From NCBI RefSeq assembly GCF_000269865.1, contig NZ_AKKV01000022.1, forward strand, positions 1 through 64,000: a DNA stretch of 64,000 nt. Direction: 5' to 3'. Each line of letters starts with the position of its first letter. The stretch's first letter is position 1. Of the stretch, positions 18,108 through 27,121 are shown in pieces. This stretch comes from Fictibacillus macauensis ZFHKF-1. GTDB lineage: Bacteria; Bacillota; Bacilli; Bacillales; Fictibacillaceae. Under the pieces are notes generated by a model that saw only the letters and a list, made by a program, of their open reading frames with translations, did no database searches and had not been told where the DNA came from. Both the position numbers and the translations under genes were made by a program.

Positions 18108-19292
18108 ATGAATCCAGTGTCTTTTTTTCCAGAAAACATTAAGAAAGCGTTAGGTAAGCCAGCACCTGGTGCGTGGATGCCAACTATACCGCCAGCGTGT
18201 ATTCGCCTAAGTTCAGGATATCCTGAACCTAGTCTTATTCCAGTTGGCCCATTGCAACAAGCAACAGAGCAACTATTAGTCGAAGAAAAAGATTTACCGC
18301 TTCACTACATAGGGAGTCCACGCACAGAGAGACTTTATACCTTTATTCAAGAACGAATGGCGCAGCGAGGAATGACTGCTTCTCGTCACGAGCTACTCAT
18401 AACGGCTGGAGCTAGCCAAGCGCTCGACTTAATTGCTCGTATTCTTTTGGATGAGGAAGCGCTCGTTGTAATGGAGGCACCTACGTACATGGAAGCTATT
18501 GAGATTTTCCGTAATTATACGGATCAACTGCTTAGTGTTCCGATCGATGGCGAAGGCTTACAAACAGAAGTGCTAGAAGCATTGCTGCAGAAGCGAAGTC
18601 GTGAGGGCAAGCCATTACCGCAGCTTCTGTATTTGATTCCTACGTTTCAAAATCCAACAGGTACGTCAATGAGCACAAAGCGTCGTCATCACGTCTTGCA
18701 GTTAGCTCTTACCTATAACTTTTTAATTTTAGAAGATGATGCCTATGGAGAGCTTGCTTTTGGGGCGCGTCCGACGTCGTTAAAGGCAATGGACACTGAA
18801 AACCGGGTGCTCTACGTTGGTTCATTATCAAAAGTAATTGCCCCTGGTTTGCGCATTGGCTGGATGGCAGGAGATGCGGCCTTTATTAAAGCGGCTGCTT
18901 GGTTTAAGAAAGATTTAGAGCATCCGTACAGTCAGGCACTGATCATGACGCTATTAGAAAATGTTTCCTATGAGGCGCACTTGAAGAAGCTGCAGAACCG
19001 ATACGAGCAGAAATGCCGTGTGCTACAAACGGCCTTGCAGGAGGCGTTCGGTGAGCAAGCTTCCTGGTACGTTCCAGGTGGTGGCTACTTTTTATGGTTA
19101 CACGTTCCAGGGATTGATGCGCAAGCAAAACTTGCTGATGCGTTGAAAGCTGGGGTGTCCTATATTCCTGGTGAGCATTTTTTCTTACGTCAGGAAGAGG
19201 GTAAGGAGTATGTGCGCCTGTCGTTTAGTATGGAAGACGAAGCGGCCATTGTGACAGGAGTACAGCGATTGAAGAGCGTTTTGTTAGATTGA
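18108..19292 (+). CDS. PLP-dependent aminotransferase (class I/II, LysN/MocR-type fold)
   Basis: A 394-residue fold-type I aminotransferase without the GntR domain of MocR proteins. PLP contacts visible are AGASQALD, QNPTG, DDAYGEL and the Schiff-base lysine in SLSKVIAPGLRIGW. The nearest families act on 2-aminoadipate, aromatic or branched-chain amino acids. AAAGGGTGG precedes ATG 18108. It stands alone on the plus strand with hairpins downstream. Confidence 0.83.
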   Translation: MNPVSFFPENIKKALGKPAPGAWMPTIPPACIRLSSGYPEPSLIPVGPLQQATEQLLVEEKDLPLHYIGSPRTERLYTFIQERMAQRGMTASRHELLITAGASQALDLIARILLDEEALVVMEAPTYMEAIEIFRNYTDQLLSVPIDGEGLQTEVLEALLQKRSREGKPLPQLLYLIPTFQNPTGTSMSTKRRHHVLQLALTYNFLILEDDAYGELAFGARPTSLKAMDTENRVLYVGSLSKVIAPGLRIGWMAGDAAFIKAAAWFKKDLEHPYSQALIMTLLENVSYEAHLKKLQNRYEQKCRVLQTALQEAFGEQASWYVPGGGYFLWLHVPGIDAQAKLADALKAGVSYIPGEHFFLRQEEGKEYVRLSFSMEDEAAIVTGVQRLKSVLLD

Positions 19293-19297
19293 AAAAA

Positions 19298-19322
19298 CCG
19301 CACTCTTGTTGGGAGAGTGCGG
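19298..19322. terminator. Hairpin after the aminotransferase gene
   Basis: CCGCACTCT-TGTTGGG-AGAGTGCGG forms a perfect 9-bp stem starting 6 bases past the stop. An A run precedes it, so it would work best as a minus-strand terminator, with the T run on that side. Confidence 0.65.
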
Positions 19323-19426
19323 CAATGGAGTTGGATTCTCAAGACGTTCATCTTAAGGGAATTTGGATATGCTTTTATTGTAATGTAGAAACGTGTCGAA
19401 AACCATTAAATAACTCTTAAATCTAG

Positions 19427-19470
19427 GGAGAGGCTGTTATGAATAGAATTTCATAACGTCTCTTTTTTAT
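19427..19470 (+). terminator. Intrinsic terminator
   Basis: GAGA and GTTATGAA pair with TTTCATAAC and GTCTC around a short loop, followed by TTTTTT. It lies in the 260-bp gap between the aminotransferase and the convergent GNAT-like gene. Confidence 0.6.
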
Positions 19471-19555
19471 TGTTCCGCATATAAAAAACGTTACGAGGGA
19501 GTGGCACTGTTTTGCCTAACGTGCTGACAACACCCTGAACGGGAAGCTTAAAAAA

Positions 19556-20365
19556 TTAGTCAGATAGCTTTTTCCATAGCGTGTTAATACAAAGTGTAGA
19601 AAAGCCGTCATCCATCATATTTTGATGCGTAATCGAACCAAATTCAACATCGGTATAGAGTGCAGTAATGCCTTTTTGATGGGCTACATTCATGCGATGA
19701 TGCAACAATGCTTTTTGCACATCATAGCCCCAATATAGAGGAAACGTAAAATCATTGGCAATGTAGCCTTCTGTACCAGCAATAAATAATGAACCAATGC
19801 CAGCGGGCTTGCCATCATAGTAGGCAATGTAATTTGGAAAATGCTCGTCGTAATAAAAGTGAGCTTTCTCTTTGCGACGCTGCGCATCAATTTTGCGACC
19901 GCTCGATTGTTCAATTAAATCGAGAAAATCTTGAACATTTTCTTCGGTGACAGGAATGATGGAAATACCTTGACGACGTTCAATGGTTTCGAGTGGCTTC
20001 GCCGTTACATACGTTTTTTGATCCGTACAAACAAAGCCTTTGCTCGCAAGGGCTTTAGCAACATCTTTCGTGAGTACGCCCGGAGTAAGTTCAAAAGCAG
20101 GTGAAATGTTTTGTGCTTCGTACCAATCGAGAATCTCATCTAAAAACGGAATAGAATCAACGCCAAAGCCCTTAACGACATTATACGTGTGGGAGTTTGG
20201 GACGTGTTCATCTGCCATAATGTGCGAGGAACCAATCACATGCGTTTTTAACTGGGTTTTTTCTAAAAAAAGCGCGCGTTTAGAGTTAAAAGCGGTCAAA
20301 GCGACTTCTAAATTTTCGAGTTTCTCCATTTCTGCTGCCATAATGTGCGTGGCTGCTTTTAACAT
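19556..20365 (-). CDS. GNAT-like acetyltransferase (two-lobed)
   Basis: A 269-residue protein whose C-terminal half has a GNAT-like pattern: ITEENVQDFLDLIEQ-type helix, YIAYYDGKPAGIGSLF (beta4/beta5) and ALLHHRMNVAHQKGI in place of a canonical Q/RxxGxG/A loop. The N-terminal half looks like a degenerate first lobe. ATG 20365 follows AAAGGATGGG; more upstream ATGs lack a ribosome site. Function unknown; the atypical CoA loop leaves activity uncertain. Confidence 0.6.
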   Translation of the reverse strand: MLKAATHIMAAEMEKLENLEVALTAFNSKRALFLEKTQLKTHVIGSSHIMADEHVPNSHTYNVVKGFGVDSIPFLDEILDWYEAQNISPAFELTPGVLTKDVAKALASKGFVCTDQKTYVTAKPLETIERRQGISIIPVTEENVQDFLDLIEQSSGRKIDAQRRKEKAHFYYDEHFPNYIAYYDGKPAGIGSLFIAGTEGYIANDFTFPLYWGYDVQKALLHHRMNVAHQKGITALYTDVEFGSITHQNMMDDGFSTLCINTLWKKLSD

Positions 20366-20434
20366 AGTAATCCCATCCTTTATCATGTGGTACAATATAT
20401 GTAAGTTATTGTAAGTTATTGTAGCATACATTAT

Positions 20435-20463
20435 AATAAAAGGCTTTCGTAAAGCCTTTTATT
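20435..20463. terminator. Perfect palindromic terminator
   Basis: AATAAAAGGCTTT-CGT-AAAGCCTTTTATT is a 13-bp stem with a 3-base loop that can act on both strands. It ends the minus-strand gene 20497-21285. A direct repeat of GTAAGTTATT (20401-20420) sits beside it. Confidence 0.85.
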
Positions 20464-20496
20464 AAGTGTACCAAAAACAATTGTGAAATGGGGAGA

Positions 20497-21285
20497 CTAA
20501 ATATGGCGTTGTACCAGGATGTCTGACCATGAGGGTTCAAGACCGGCTAAATAAGCATCTGTTGTTCTTTGTTTCACATCTTCTGATCCGCATGAAGCAA
20601 AGTAATAGGGTGAAAAGGAGACAGCTTCTATCCCTTTGTTACTTTGACGCATCGTCATATGAAAGGGGCTATTGGAAGCCTGCAGCATAAGAGAAAAAGC
20701 AGATAGGTAAGCAGAGAGTTCTTCTTGAATCGCAGAAAGAGAAAACGAGGGACTCTTCGTAATAATTGATAAGGGAATCGGTTCACCTTCACGTTTAAAA
20801 TAACCGTTTACTATATATTCTGGGCCCTCTTGCCATTGTTCAATGACAATCGCTTCGTTCTCAGAGCGCCAGGAAATTTCATGTTCGACAGCTGTAAAAA
20901 GATCATCTATTAATGATTCAATCGCTAAATGCCATTCCCCACGATGCGTAACGAGCTTTGGAGGGACGCCCTTAATCGTTCGATTGGTTTTTAAAATGAC
21001 CGGATAGGGTACATCAGTTGGATTCACATCTTGCAATAATGGAAGTGGGAGGGTCCAATAAAAAAAATGCGCATTTCGTGTTGAGAGTAAATCGCGAAAG
21101 GCTGCATGATTGTTAGCTAGACTAGCTAATGTCCATCGAGGAACAAGCGGTTGATCTATATGATTATGTTCTTTGTTAGTTGTAATATAACGTGTTTGTT
21201 CTGGTTGCTTCACAGTCGGTACAGGGAAGGCTTGTATAGAATCAAACGTGTACGATGTTGACTGTGATTGGTATAAATTTGGCAT
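20497..21285 (-). CDS. ATP-grasp-like protein, reduced
   Basis: A 262-residue protein containing pieces of an ATP-grasp fold: PYPVILKTNRTIKG (nucleotide-binding strand), VIEQWQEGPEYIVNG (the strand with the ATP-contacting Glu, then a G-x-E-Y pattern) and SPFHMTMRQSNKGIEAV near the usual metal-binding E/N strand. The length is short and the final acidic/Asn metal ligands are not evident, so it may be a reduced or non-catalytic member. ATG 21285 follows GAAGGGTGG. No partner gene is obvious. Confidence 0.45.
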   Translation of the reverse strand: MPNLYQSQSTSYTFDSIQAFPVPTVKQPEQTRYITTNKEHNHIDQPLVPRWTLASLANNHAAFRDLLSTRNAHFFYWTLPLPLLQDVNPTDVPYPVILKTNRTIKGVPPKLVTHRGEWHLAIESLIDDLFTAVEHEISWRSENEAIVIEQWQEGPEYIVNGYFKREGEPIPLSIITKSPSFSLSAIQEELSAYLSAFSLMLQASNSPFHMTMRQSNKGIEAVSFSPYYFASCGSEDVKQRTTDAYLAGLEPSWSDILVQRHI

Positions 21286-21369
21286 GTATAATATAACCAC
21301 CCTTCTTTAATGTAAGTATCGGCTAATAAGCGCTAAATGTTAAGAAGTTTTTTTAAAAAATTATGATCG

Positions 21370-21395
21370 GGGAGATGTCATAGAAACCATCTCCC
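21370..21395 (-). terminator. Terminator of the SDR pseudogene
   Basis: GGGAGATG-TCATAGAAAC-CATCTCCC with a T run further along on the minus strand, 14 bases beyond the old stop codon of the broken SDR gene. Confidence 0.6.
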
Positions 21396-21408
21396 TGTTA
21401 TTTTCAGT

Positions 21409-22194
21409 TTAATCCACAATAATACCACTCGTCATATTAAGTACCGTGCCTGTCATTGCGTTGGCAGCATCACTCGCCAGAAAGACGGCTGTGTCGGCTA
21501 TTTGCGCTAAAGTAGGCAAATGTCCTGTTAATGTATGGGTTGCTGCTTTTAGCAAGCATCGTTTCAAGCGTCATGTCAGCGAGCGTTGCATTACGGGAGA
21601 AGACCGCACGACTATGCGACCCAAGTTCTGTCGTCTCGGGAATCATATGGGAGCGGATGCAAATCGTGCGTATGCGGTAGGTGCTAAGCTCACCGGCGAG
21701 ATGGCGATTCATCGCTTCGATACTGCTACAAGCGACACAATGACCGAGAAAGCCGGGACCGGTCATTTTGGAAACGGGCGTAGAAAGGGAGAGAATGAGA
21801 CTATTAGAACGATGTTTCATGAAAGGAATAGCACCACGAGAAATGGTATAGTGGATTTGTATATCGTATTCGACGGGGAAAAGAACGCAGCATACGATAG
21901 CTCAAGAAAAGGAGTTCCATTCCAATGGCATTCACGAGCACATCAATACCACCTGCTTCTTCTGCAATCTGTTGGGTGATGGCTTGTACACGTTCTTCGT
22001 CGCGGGCATCCACAACGACCGTTGTTGCGTGCCTTCCATTTTTTTTTGATATGATGGGCGACTTCTTCTAGTGGCGCTTGCGTTCGCCCTCCTACATATT
22101 CGCTGGCACCTGCTTTTGCGACAGCCAGTGCGATCGAACGACCAATAGCACCACTTCCACCATAAATGAGCACCACTTTGTCTTGTAACAACAT
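21409..22194 (-). pseudogene. Broken short-chain dehydrogenase/reductase gene
   Basis: Three reading frames together spell one SDR: LIYGGSGAIGRS and VGGRTQAP in the first (start ATG 22194), DEERVQAITQ and GIDVLVNAIGM in the second, SLSTPVSKMTGPGFLG and SIEAMNRHLAGEL in the third, and a typical end (TGTVLNMTSGIIVD, stop at 21409). At least three frameshifts are needed; one lies at a run of nine A (minus strand) at 22039-22047. The usual YxxxK is replaced by CVACSS. A dead or decaying gene, unless the assembly is faulty here. Confidence 0.8.
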
Positions 22195-22322
22195 ACGAAT
22201 CACTCCTTTATGCGTCATGTGCTGTGGTAGAAGACCGCAACGAGCGACAAGGAGAAAAAAGAAAAATGATACACAGCGTACTTTTAGCATAAAGGAAAAA
22301 GGTTCAAAGGGGAAATAATATT

Positions 22323-23087
22323 TTAAATTTTCTGATTTTTATTGAGTGGTGGCGGACTTCGTTTTAATAAATTATACGTATCAAGAGAATTATCGACGGT
22401 GCATTGATAGGCAGGTAGCGTCCGCTCTTGATACGGAAGTGATACTTCCATATAAAGTTTTTCCTGCGTATCATTCCCAACGCCTTGCTGAGCCAAATCA
22501 AATCGGGTAGCGGCGAAATAAATCGCAGGAATATTAGCCCAGTAGCTCGCAGAATAGCACATTGCACACGGTTCGGCATTGGCATACAATTCACAACGAG
22601 AAGTGGCACCTTGTTGTGGAAGCTTGGCGGCTCCTTTCGGGATGTTAGAAAGAGACAGCACCCCTAGATCTTGACAGGCTCTGCGAATCGCTAACAGTTC
22701 AGCATGCGCTGTAATATCACTAGTAGCTGTTACTTGATTTCGTTGCAACCAATAGCGGAGAATTGTATTCGTTTCATTATCAATTTGCACAATGACGGCA
22801 GCATAAGGATACAACGTGCGATAAATCGCCGCTTGGCATGCGAGACGCAACCATTTATTGCCGATTAATTCAAGCCCTGTATAGACGCCATATGGTTTAA
22901 TATTTGAAGTTTGCGAGGGAAAGTACTTGCATTGACTCAGTGGAACACGTGTACATGTTGGGTTATAACCACTCCACGGTTGAATGTATGTTTGTGGGTT
23001 TGGAATGATTAAGGGAATGTTTGGCGGTTCGTAATATTCATTATTACCTTCGTATAAGCCGTCTGGCATCGTTTGACCGTTTGGCAT
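22323..23087 (-). CDS. Cytidine/deoxycytidylate-type deaminase with N-terminal extension
   Basis: A 254-residue protein with the zinc-dependent deaminase motifs HAE (in TAHAELLAIRRAC) and PCAMC (NAEPCAMCYSASYW), as in guanine deaminase and tRNA or dCMP deaminases. The spacing and the WANIPAIYF strand point to the guanine-deaminase/TadA branch. About 80 residues rich in Asn, Pro and Tyr precede the domain, which the small enzymes lack. ATG 23087 has AAGGAGGGG upstream. Substrate unknown. Confidence 0.72.
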   Translation of the reverse strand: MPNGQTMPDGLYEGNNEYYEPPNIPLIIPNPQTYIQPWSGYNPTCTRVPLSQCKYFPSQTSNIKPYGVYTGLELIGNKWLRLACQAAIYRTLYPYAAVIVQIDNETNTILRYWLQRNQVTATSDITAHAELLAIRRACQDLGVLSLSNIPKGAAKLPQQGATSRCELYANAEPCAMCYSASYWANIPAIYFAATRFDLAQQGVGNDTQEKLYMEVSLPYQERTLPAYQCTVDNSLDTYNLLKRSPPPLNKNQKI

Positions 23088-23175
23088 GCTACGCCCCTCC
23101 TTCCTAAAAGACAATACTAACTGTATGTGATAAACTGGAAAAAAATGAATGTATTTTTCGGAAAAATGTCGCAAC

Positions 23176-23190
23176 TTTCATAATATGAAA
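23176..23190. promoter_or_regulatory. Palindromic operator candidate upstream of the anthranilate operon
   Basis: TTTCATAATATGAAA is an almost perfect 15-bp palindrome located just upstream of the operon promoter (-35 at 23199). Its size and position suit an IclR-family dimer, and an IclR gene is the second gene of the operon. Confidence 0.45.
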
Positions 23191-23198
23191 TCCTAACA

Positions 23199-23228
23199 TT
23201 GAACATAGTAAGCGCTTTCAATTATAGT
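23199..23228 (+). promoter_or_regulatory. Promoter of the anthranilate/3-hydroxyanthranilate operon
   Basis: TTGAAC (23199-23204), an 18-bp spacer and TATAGT (23223-23228) form a sigma-A-like promoter 35 bases before the first gene. The spacer carries a cre site. Confidence 0.6.
23207..23220 (+). promoter_or_regulatory. CcpA cre site
   Basis: AGTAAGCGCTTTCA closely matches the cre consensus TGWAANCGNTNWCA, with the central AAGCGCTTT intact. It lies between the -35 and -10 elements, a position where CcpA binding blocks transcription, so the operon is predicted to be repressed by preferred carbon sources. Confidence 0.72.
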
Positions 23229-23262
23229 TTGGACAAGCTATTGAATTGAAGGAGGTTTTTAG

Positions 23263-24756
23263 GTGGGAATTCGTACTGGAGCTCAATATATCGAAGGTTT
23301 ACAGGCACGCAGTCCTGAAATATGGCTCGGTGGCCGGCGCATTACGGATGTTGTTCATGAACCAGTCTTTCGGCAGCCGATGTTAGAGATTGCCCGCTTG
23401 TATGACCTACAGCATGATCCGCTGTATCAGCATCGCATTACGCACGTATGTGAAGAAACGCAAGAACGTGTGTCCAATGCCTTTATCGTTCCTCGCAGTG
23501 CAGAAGATGTACAAGCTCGGCGCTCTTTATTTGAAGTGTATGCCGAGGCGACGTATGGCTTAATGGGGCGCACGCCCGATTTTCTAAATGTAGTCGTAAC
23601 CGGTATGGCAAGCAACGCCTGGTTTCTTAATGCGTATCATCCTGACTGGGCAACCAATATTCAAAACTATTTCCGCTATATTCGTGATCAAGACCTCTTT
23701 TTAACCCACGCTATTATTAACCCGCAAAATGATCGTAGTAAAACTTCTCATGAACAACAAGATCCTTACACACACTTAGGTGCAGTTGAAGAACGACCGG
23801 ACGGCCTGCTCGTACGCGGTGCAAAAATGCTCGCGACGCTGGCACCGATTACCGATGAGGTCATTATTTATTCGTTTCCCGGATTTCAGCCAGGTGACGA
23901 ACGCTATGCACTTGCCTTTGCATTACCACTTGATACGCCAGGCTTACGCATTATTTGTCGTGAACCGGCACAAGATGGGACGCGCTCCTTATTTGATCAT
24001 CCACTTGCCTCGCGCTTTGAAGAGATGGACGCTTTGCTTGTTTTTCACGATGTGCTCGTTCCGTGGGATCGCGTATTTCTTTATAACAATGTAGAGGCGG
24101 CTAATTTATTGTATCCAAAAACAGGTATTGCTCAGCAGCCAGCTCATCAGTCGGGTGTCCGTGGCTTAACGAAGCTTTCGTTTGCCGTTGATGTAGCGTG
24201 TCGCCTTGCTGATGCTATTGGAGTAGACGGGTATTTACACGTCCAAAATCAATTAGGTGAACTCGTTCAAAGTGTAGAAACGATTCGCGCGCTTTTACGG
24301 CAATCTGAACAAGAGGCGGAGCAATTACCTTCTGGCGAATGGATGCCTGCTTATGCGCCGCTTGAAACAATTCGTGGGCTACTGCCAGTTTTTTATCCAC
24401 GAGCAATTGAAGTCATTCAAATCATTGGTGCAGGTGGGCTGCTCATGTCGCCAACAGAAGCCGATTTTAATCAGCCAGAGTTGCAGGAAGATATGGAGCG
24501 CTATTATGTAGGACGCGAGGGGGTATCTGCTACAGAACGCGTGCGCTTATTCAAGCTTGCTTGGGATTTGTGTGGCGAAGCATTTGGACAGCGCGCGCTG
24601 CAATACGAACGCTATTATACGGGTGACCCCATCCGAAAGCGTGCCATTTTTTATGCTAACTATAAAAAGCAGACGCATTTTACTCGCGTGGATCAAGTGT
24701 TTGCTGAAGCCGATCACATCATGAAGTCTTCACAGCAAACGGAAACCTTACAATAG
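23263..24756 (+). CDS. FAD-dependent aromatic monooxygenase, HpaB family (probable anthranilate 3-monooxygenase)
   Basis: A 497-residue oxygenase component of the 4-hydroxyphenylacetate 3-hydroxylase (HpaB) family. It has the [19 protein letters not shown] flavin-site region, a central [17 protein letters not shown] stretch and the C-terminal four-helix dimer region. These enzymes use FADH2 supplied by a separate reductase. As first gene of a 3-hydroxyanthranilate operon it most likely makes that compound from anthranilate, as the Geobacillus HpaB-type anthranilate hydroxylase does. No HpaC-type reductase gene is adjacent. GTG start with GGAGG; the promoter contains a cre site. Confidence 0.82.
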   Translation: MGIRTGAQYIEGLQARSPEIWLGGRRITDVVHEPVFRQPMLEIARLYDLQHDPLYQHRITHVCEETQERVSNAFIVPRSAEDVQARRSLFEVYAEATYGLMGRTPDFLNVVVTGMASNAWFLNAYHPDWATNIQNYFRYIRDQDLFLTHAIINPQNDRSKTSHEQQDPYTHLGAVEERPDGLLVRGAKMLATLAPITDEVIIYSFPGFQPGDERYALAFALPLDTPGLRIICREPAQDGTRSLFDHPLASRFEEMDALLVFHDVLVPWDRVFLYNNVEAANLLYPKTGIAQQPAHQSGVRGLTKLSFAVDVACRLADAIGVDGYLHVQNQLGELVQSVETIRALLRQSEQEAEQLPSGEWMPAYAPLETIRGLLPVFYPRAIEVIQIIGAGGLLMSPTEADFNQPELQEDMERYYVGREGVSATERVRLFKLAWDLCGEAFGQRALQYERYYTGDPIRKRAIFYANYKKQTHFTRVDQVFAEADHIMKSSQQTETLQ

Positions 24757-24783
24757 CACGTTCTTTTTGAAGGAGGCGGCACT

Positions 24784-25521
24784 GTGATTGGTTCTGTTCA
24801 TAAAATCGCGAATATTTTAAATTGCTTTTCCGAAGAAGAGCCTGTACTTGGAAATATGGAAATTGCTCAGAAACTCGGTATGAAACCAAGTACTACGCAT
24901 CATTTGCTGCATACACTCGTCGTCGAAGGAATGCTGATTAAAGATAGCAGCAAGCACTATCGTTTAGGGTGGAAATTACTTGAGTGGGGACAGCGCGTCA
25001 TGCATCAGCGAGAGGTGCTTTCAGAAGCATTTCCACGTATTGAAGGCTTGAATCGCCGCTTTAATGGCACTGTTCATATTGGCATGCTTGATGGTGCGGA
25101 AGTTGTTTTCGTCCTAAAGTCAGCTCCAAAAGAAACGCCGGCCATTCCAACGTATGTAGGTTCACGCAAGCCTGCGTACTGTACAAGCTCTGGAAAACTA
25201 TTACTCTCTGCGCGTTCCGATTATGCATTTACGTATGAACTGAAGCAGCGAGCACCGAACACGATTACATGTGCTAGAAAGCTAGAACAGGAATTTCAGC
25301 GTATTAACAAAGAAGGCTATTCTACGAGTGATAATGAAAACGAACTCGGATTATATGGAATTGCATATCCTATTACTTCGTATGAAGGCCAAACAATTGC
25401 TGCTTTAAATCTTGTGGGAGAAGGCTGTTATATGAAGGGGAGAGATCAGATGGGCATTCGCGAACATCTTAAAGCGACGGCCGCTTGTTTATCGAAAGAG
25501 CTTGGGTATATTGGTGTCTAA
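24784..25521 (+). CDS. IclR-family transcriptional regulator
   Basis: A 245-residue regulator with an N-terminal winged HTH (about 1-60; NMEIAQKLGMKPSTTHHLLHTL) and a C-terminal effector domain (about 75-245; PAYCTSSGKLLLS, GIAYPITSYEG). IclR proteins commonly control aromatic catabolism and bind pathway intermediates. It is co-directional within the operon, starts with GTG after AAGGAGGCGG, and likely acts on the palindrome at 23176-23190. Confidence 0.87.
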   Translation: MIGSVHKIANILNCFSEEEPVLGNMEIAQKLGMKPSTTHHLLHTLVVEGMLIKDSSKHYRLGWKLLEWGQRVMHQREVLSEAFPRIEGLNRRFNGTVHIGMLDGAEVVFVLKSAPKETPAIPTYVGSRKPAYCTSSGKLLLSARSDYAFTYELKQRAPNTITCARKLEQEFQRINKEGYSTSDNENELGLYGIAYPITSYEGQTIAALNLVGEGCYMKGRDQMGIREHLKATAACLSKELGYIGV

Positions 25522-25529
25522 AATAGGAT

Positions 25530-26090
25530 GTGGAGGGTTTTATAATGACGGTAACGCATGATCGTTTATATTCTATGAATCTCTTACAGTGGATACAAGA
25601 CAATAAAGAGGCGCTACAGCCACCGGTTAATAATAAAGTGCTTTGGCAAGATTCTGAGTTTATTTGCATGATGATTGGTGGTCCGAACCGTCGCCGTGAT
25701 TTTCACGTCGATCCGTCGGATGAGTTTTTTTATCAAGTAAAAGGTGATTGTTATGTGGAATGCATTACAGAAGATGGCAGTCGCAAAGTGGTGACGGTAA
25801 AAGAGGGCGAAGTGTTTATGCTACCGGCGTTTGTTCCGCATTCACCACATCGGGTAGCCGATTCATACGGTCTCGTTATTGAGCGAAAACGTAAAAAGGG
25901 CGAGCTTGAAGATTTTGTATGGTTTTGTGATCACTGTAATGAAGAAATGCACCGGGTGACGGTGCAATTGACGGATATTGAAGTACAAGTGAAGGAGGCT
26001 ATTCATAGCTTTAATAGCGATGAGAATGTACGGCGCTGTAAGTCGTGTGGCCATATGATGTCAGCAGAGGTAGGAGAGTGGACATGGTAA
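25530..26090 (+). CDS. nbaC: 3-hydroxyanthranilate 3,4-dioxygenase
   Basis: A 186-residue cupin enzyme that opens 3-hydroxyanthranilate to 2-amino-3-carboxymuconate semialdehyde using Fe2+ and O2. The metal ligands H54, E60 and H99 and the substrate residues R50 or R51, R103 and E113 correspond to those of the Cupriavidus enzyme. The C-terminal rubredoxin-like Cys pairs (CDHC and CKSCGH), found in bacterial and not vertebrate forms, are present. AGGGTTTTATA-type weak site precedes the ATG; the end overlaps the next gene by 7 bp. Confidence 0.93.
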   Translation: MEGFIMTVTHDRLYSMNLLQWIQDNKEALQPPVNNKVLWQDSEFICMMIGGPNRRRDFHVDPSDEFFYQVKGDCYVECITEDGSRKVVTVKEGEVFMLPAFVPHSPHRVADSYGLVIERKRKKGELEDFVWFCDHCNEEMHRVTVQLTDIEVQVKEAIHSFNSDENVRRCKSCGHMMSAEVGEWTW

Positions 26091-27121
26091 TAGATTTTCA
26101 TACGCATATCATCTCAGAAGACTTTCCTGATTTTACCGAAAAATATGGCGGTGAACGCTGGCCCGTGCTGCAACGAAACTGTGCTTGCGGCGCATCCATC
26201 ATGGTTGGTGGTAAGAACTTTCGCGATGTGACGGATCAAGTATGGTGTCCGGAAAAACGCATACAAGATATGGATCGAGAAGGCGTAGACGTACAAGTGC
26301 TTTCGCCAATTCCAGTGACCTTTTCGTACTGGGCAGACGCTCATGCTGCGCGTGATATGGCGCGCTTACAAAATGAGTACATTGCCGAGGTCGTTTCCGA
26401 GCATCCGGATCGTTTCGTTGGCTTAGGAACGGTGCCGATGCAAGATGCGGAAGTGGCGATTGCGGAAATGGATCATTGTATCCATGAGTTAGGGCTCGTC
26501 GGCATTGAAATCGGTACGAATGTCAACGGCAAAAATTTAGACGATCCAAGCTTTCTATCGTTTTTTGAAATGGCAGAAAGATGGGACGTGCCGCTCTTTA
26601 TTCATCCGTGGGAAACGTTAGGACGCGAGCGTATGCCACGCCACAATCTGATGTATACAATCGGCATGCCAAGTGAAACGGCCCTTGCTGCTGCGTCGCT
26701 CGTCTGGAGCGGCATGATGGAAAAGTATCCACGGTTGAAAATTTGTTTGGCGCATGGCGGTGGTTCGTTTCCTTATTTGTTACCACGCCTGGATCAAGGC
26801 TTTGACGTCTGGCCGCATTTACGTCTAACATCACATCCACCAAGCTATTATGCGAAGCAGTTTTACTACGATTCGCTGACGTACGATGCCCAAAATGTAC
26901 GCTACATGATGGAGCGTGTTGGCGTTGACAAAATTGTCATGGGATCGGACTATCCGTTTTTATTACGAGAAATGGATCCAGGAAAGGTGATTGTAACCGA
27001 AGAGAGCTTTACAGCGGAAGAGCGCCAGCTGTTGTTAGGTGACAATGCGGCTCGCTTTTTGAATCTATCACTTGCGAAACGGGGTGTAGCACTTGCAAAC
27101 GATCCAAACGCCAGAAGTTAG
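26084..27121 (+). CDS. nbaD: 2-amino-3-carboxymuconate-6-semialdehyde decarboxylase (ACMSD)
   Basis: A 345-residue amidohydrolase-superfamily enzyme. It removes the carboxylate from the dioxygenase product to give 2-aminomuconate semialdehyde, preventing spontaneous closure to quinolinate. Zn ligands: HTH at residues 6-8 (IDFHTH), H in FIHPWE, H in LAHGGGSFPYL and D in MGSDYPF. The start ATG 26084 overlaps the dioxygenase stop; longer forms add no family sequence. It overlaps the following RidA-type gene by 29 bp. Confidence 0.92.
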   Translation: MVIDFHTHIISEDFPDFTEKYGGERWPVLQRNCACGASIMVGGKNFRDVTDQVWCPEKRIQDMDREGVDVQVLSPIPVTFSYWADAHAARDMARLQNEYIAEVVSEHPDRFVGLGTVPMQDAEVAIAEMDHCIHELGLVGIEIGTNVNGKNLDDPSFLSFFEMAERWDVPLFIHPWETLGRERMPRHNLMYTIGMPSETALAAASLVWSGMMEKYPRLKICLAHGGGSFPYLLPRLDQGFDVWPHLRLTSHPPSYYAKQFYYDSLTYDAQNVRYMMERVGVDKIVMGSDYPFLLREMDPGKVIVTEESFTAEERQLLLGDNAARFLNLSLAKRGVALANDPNARS

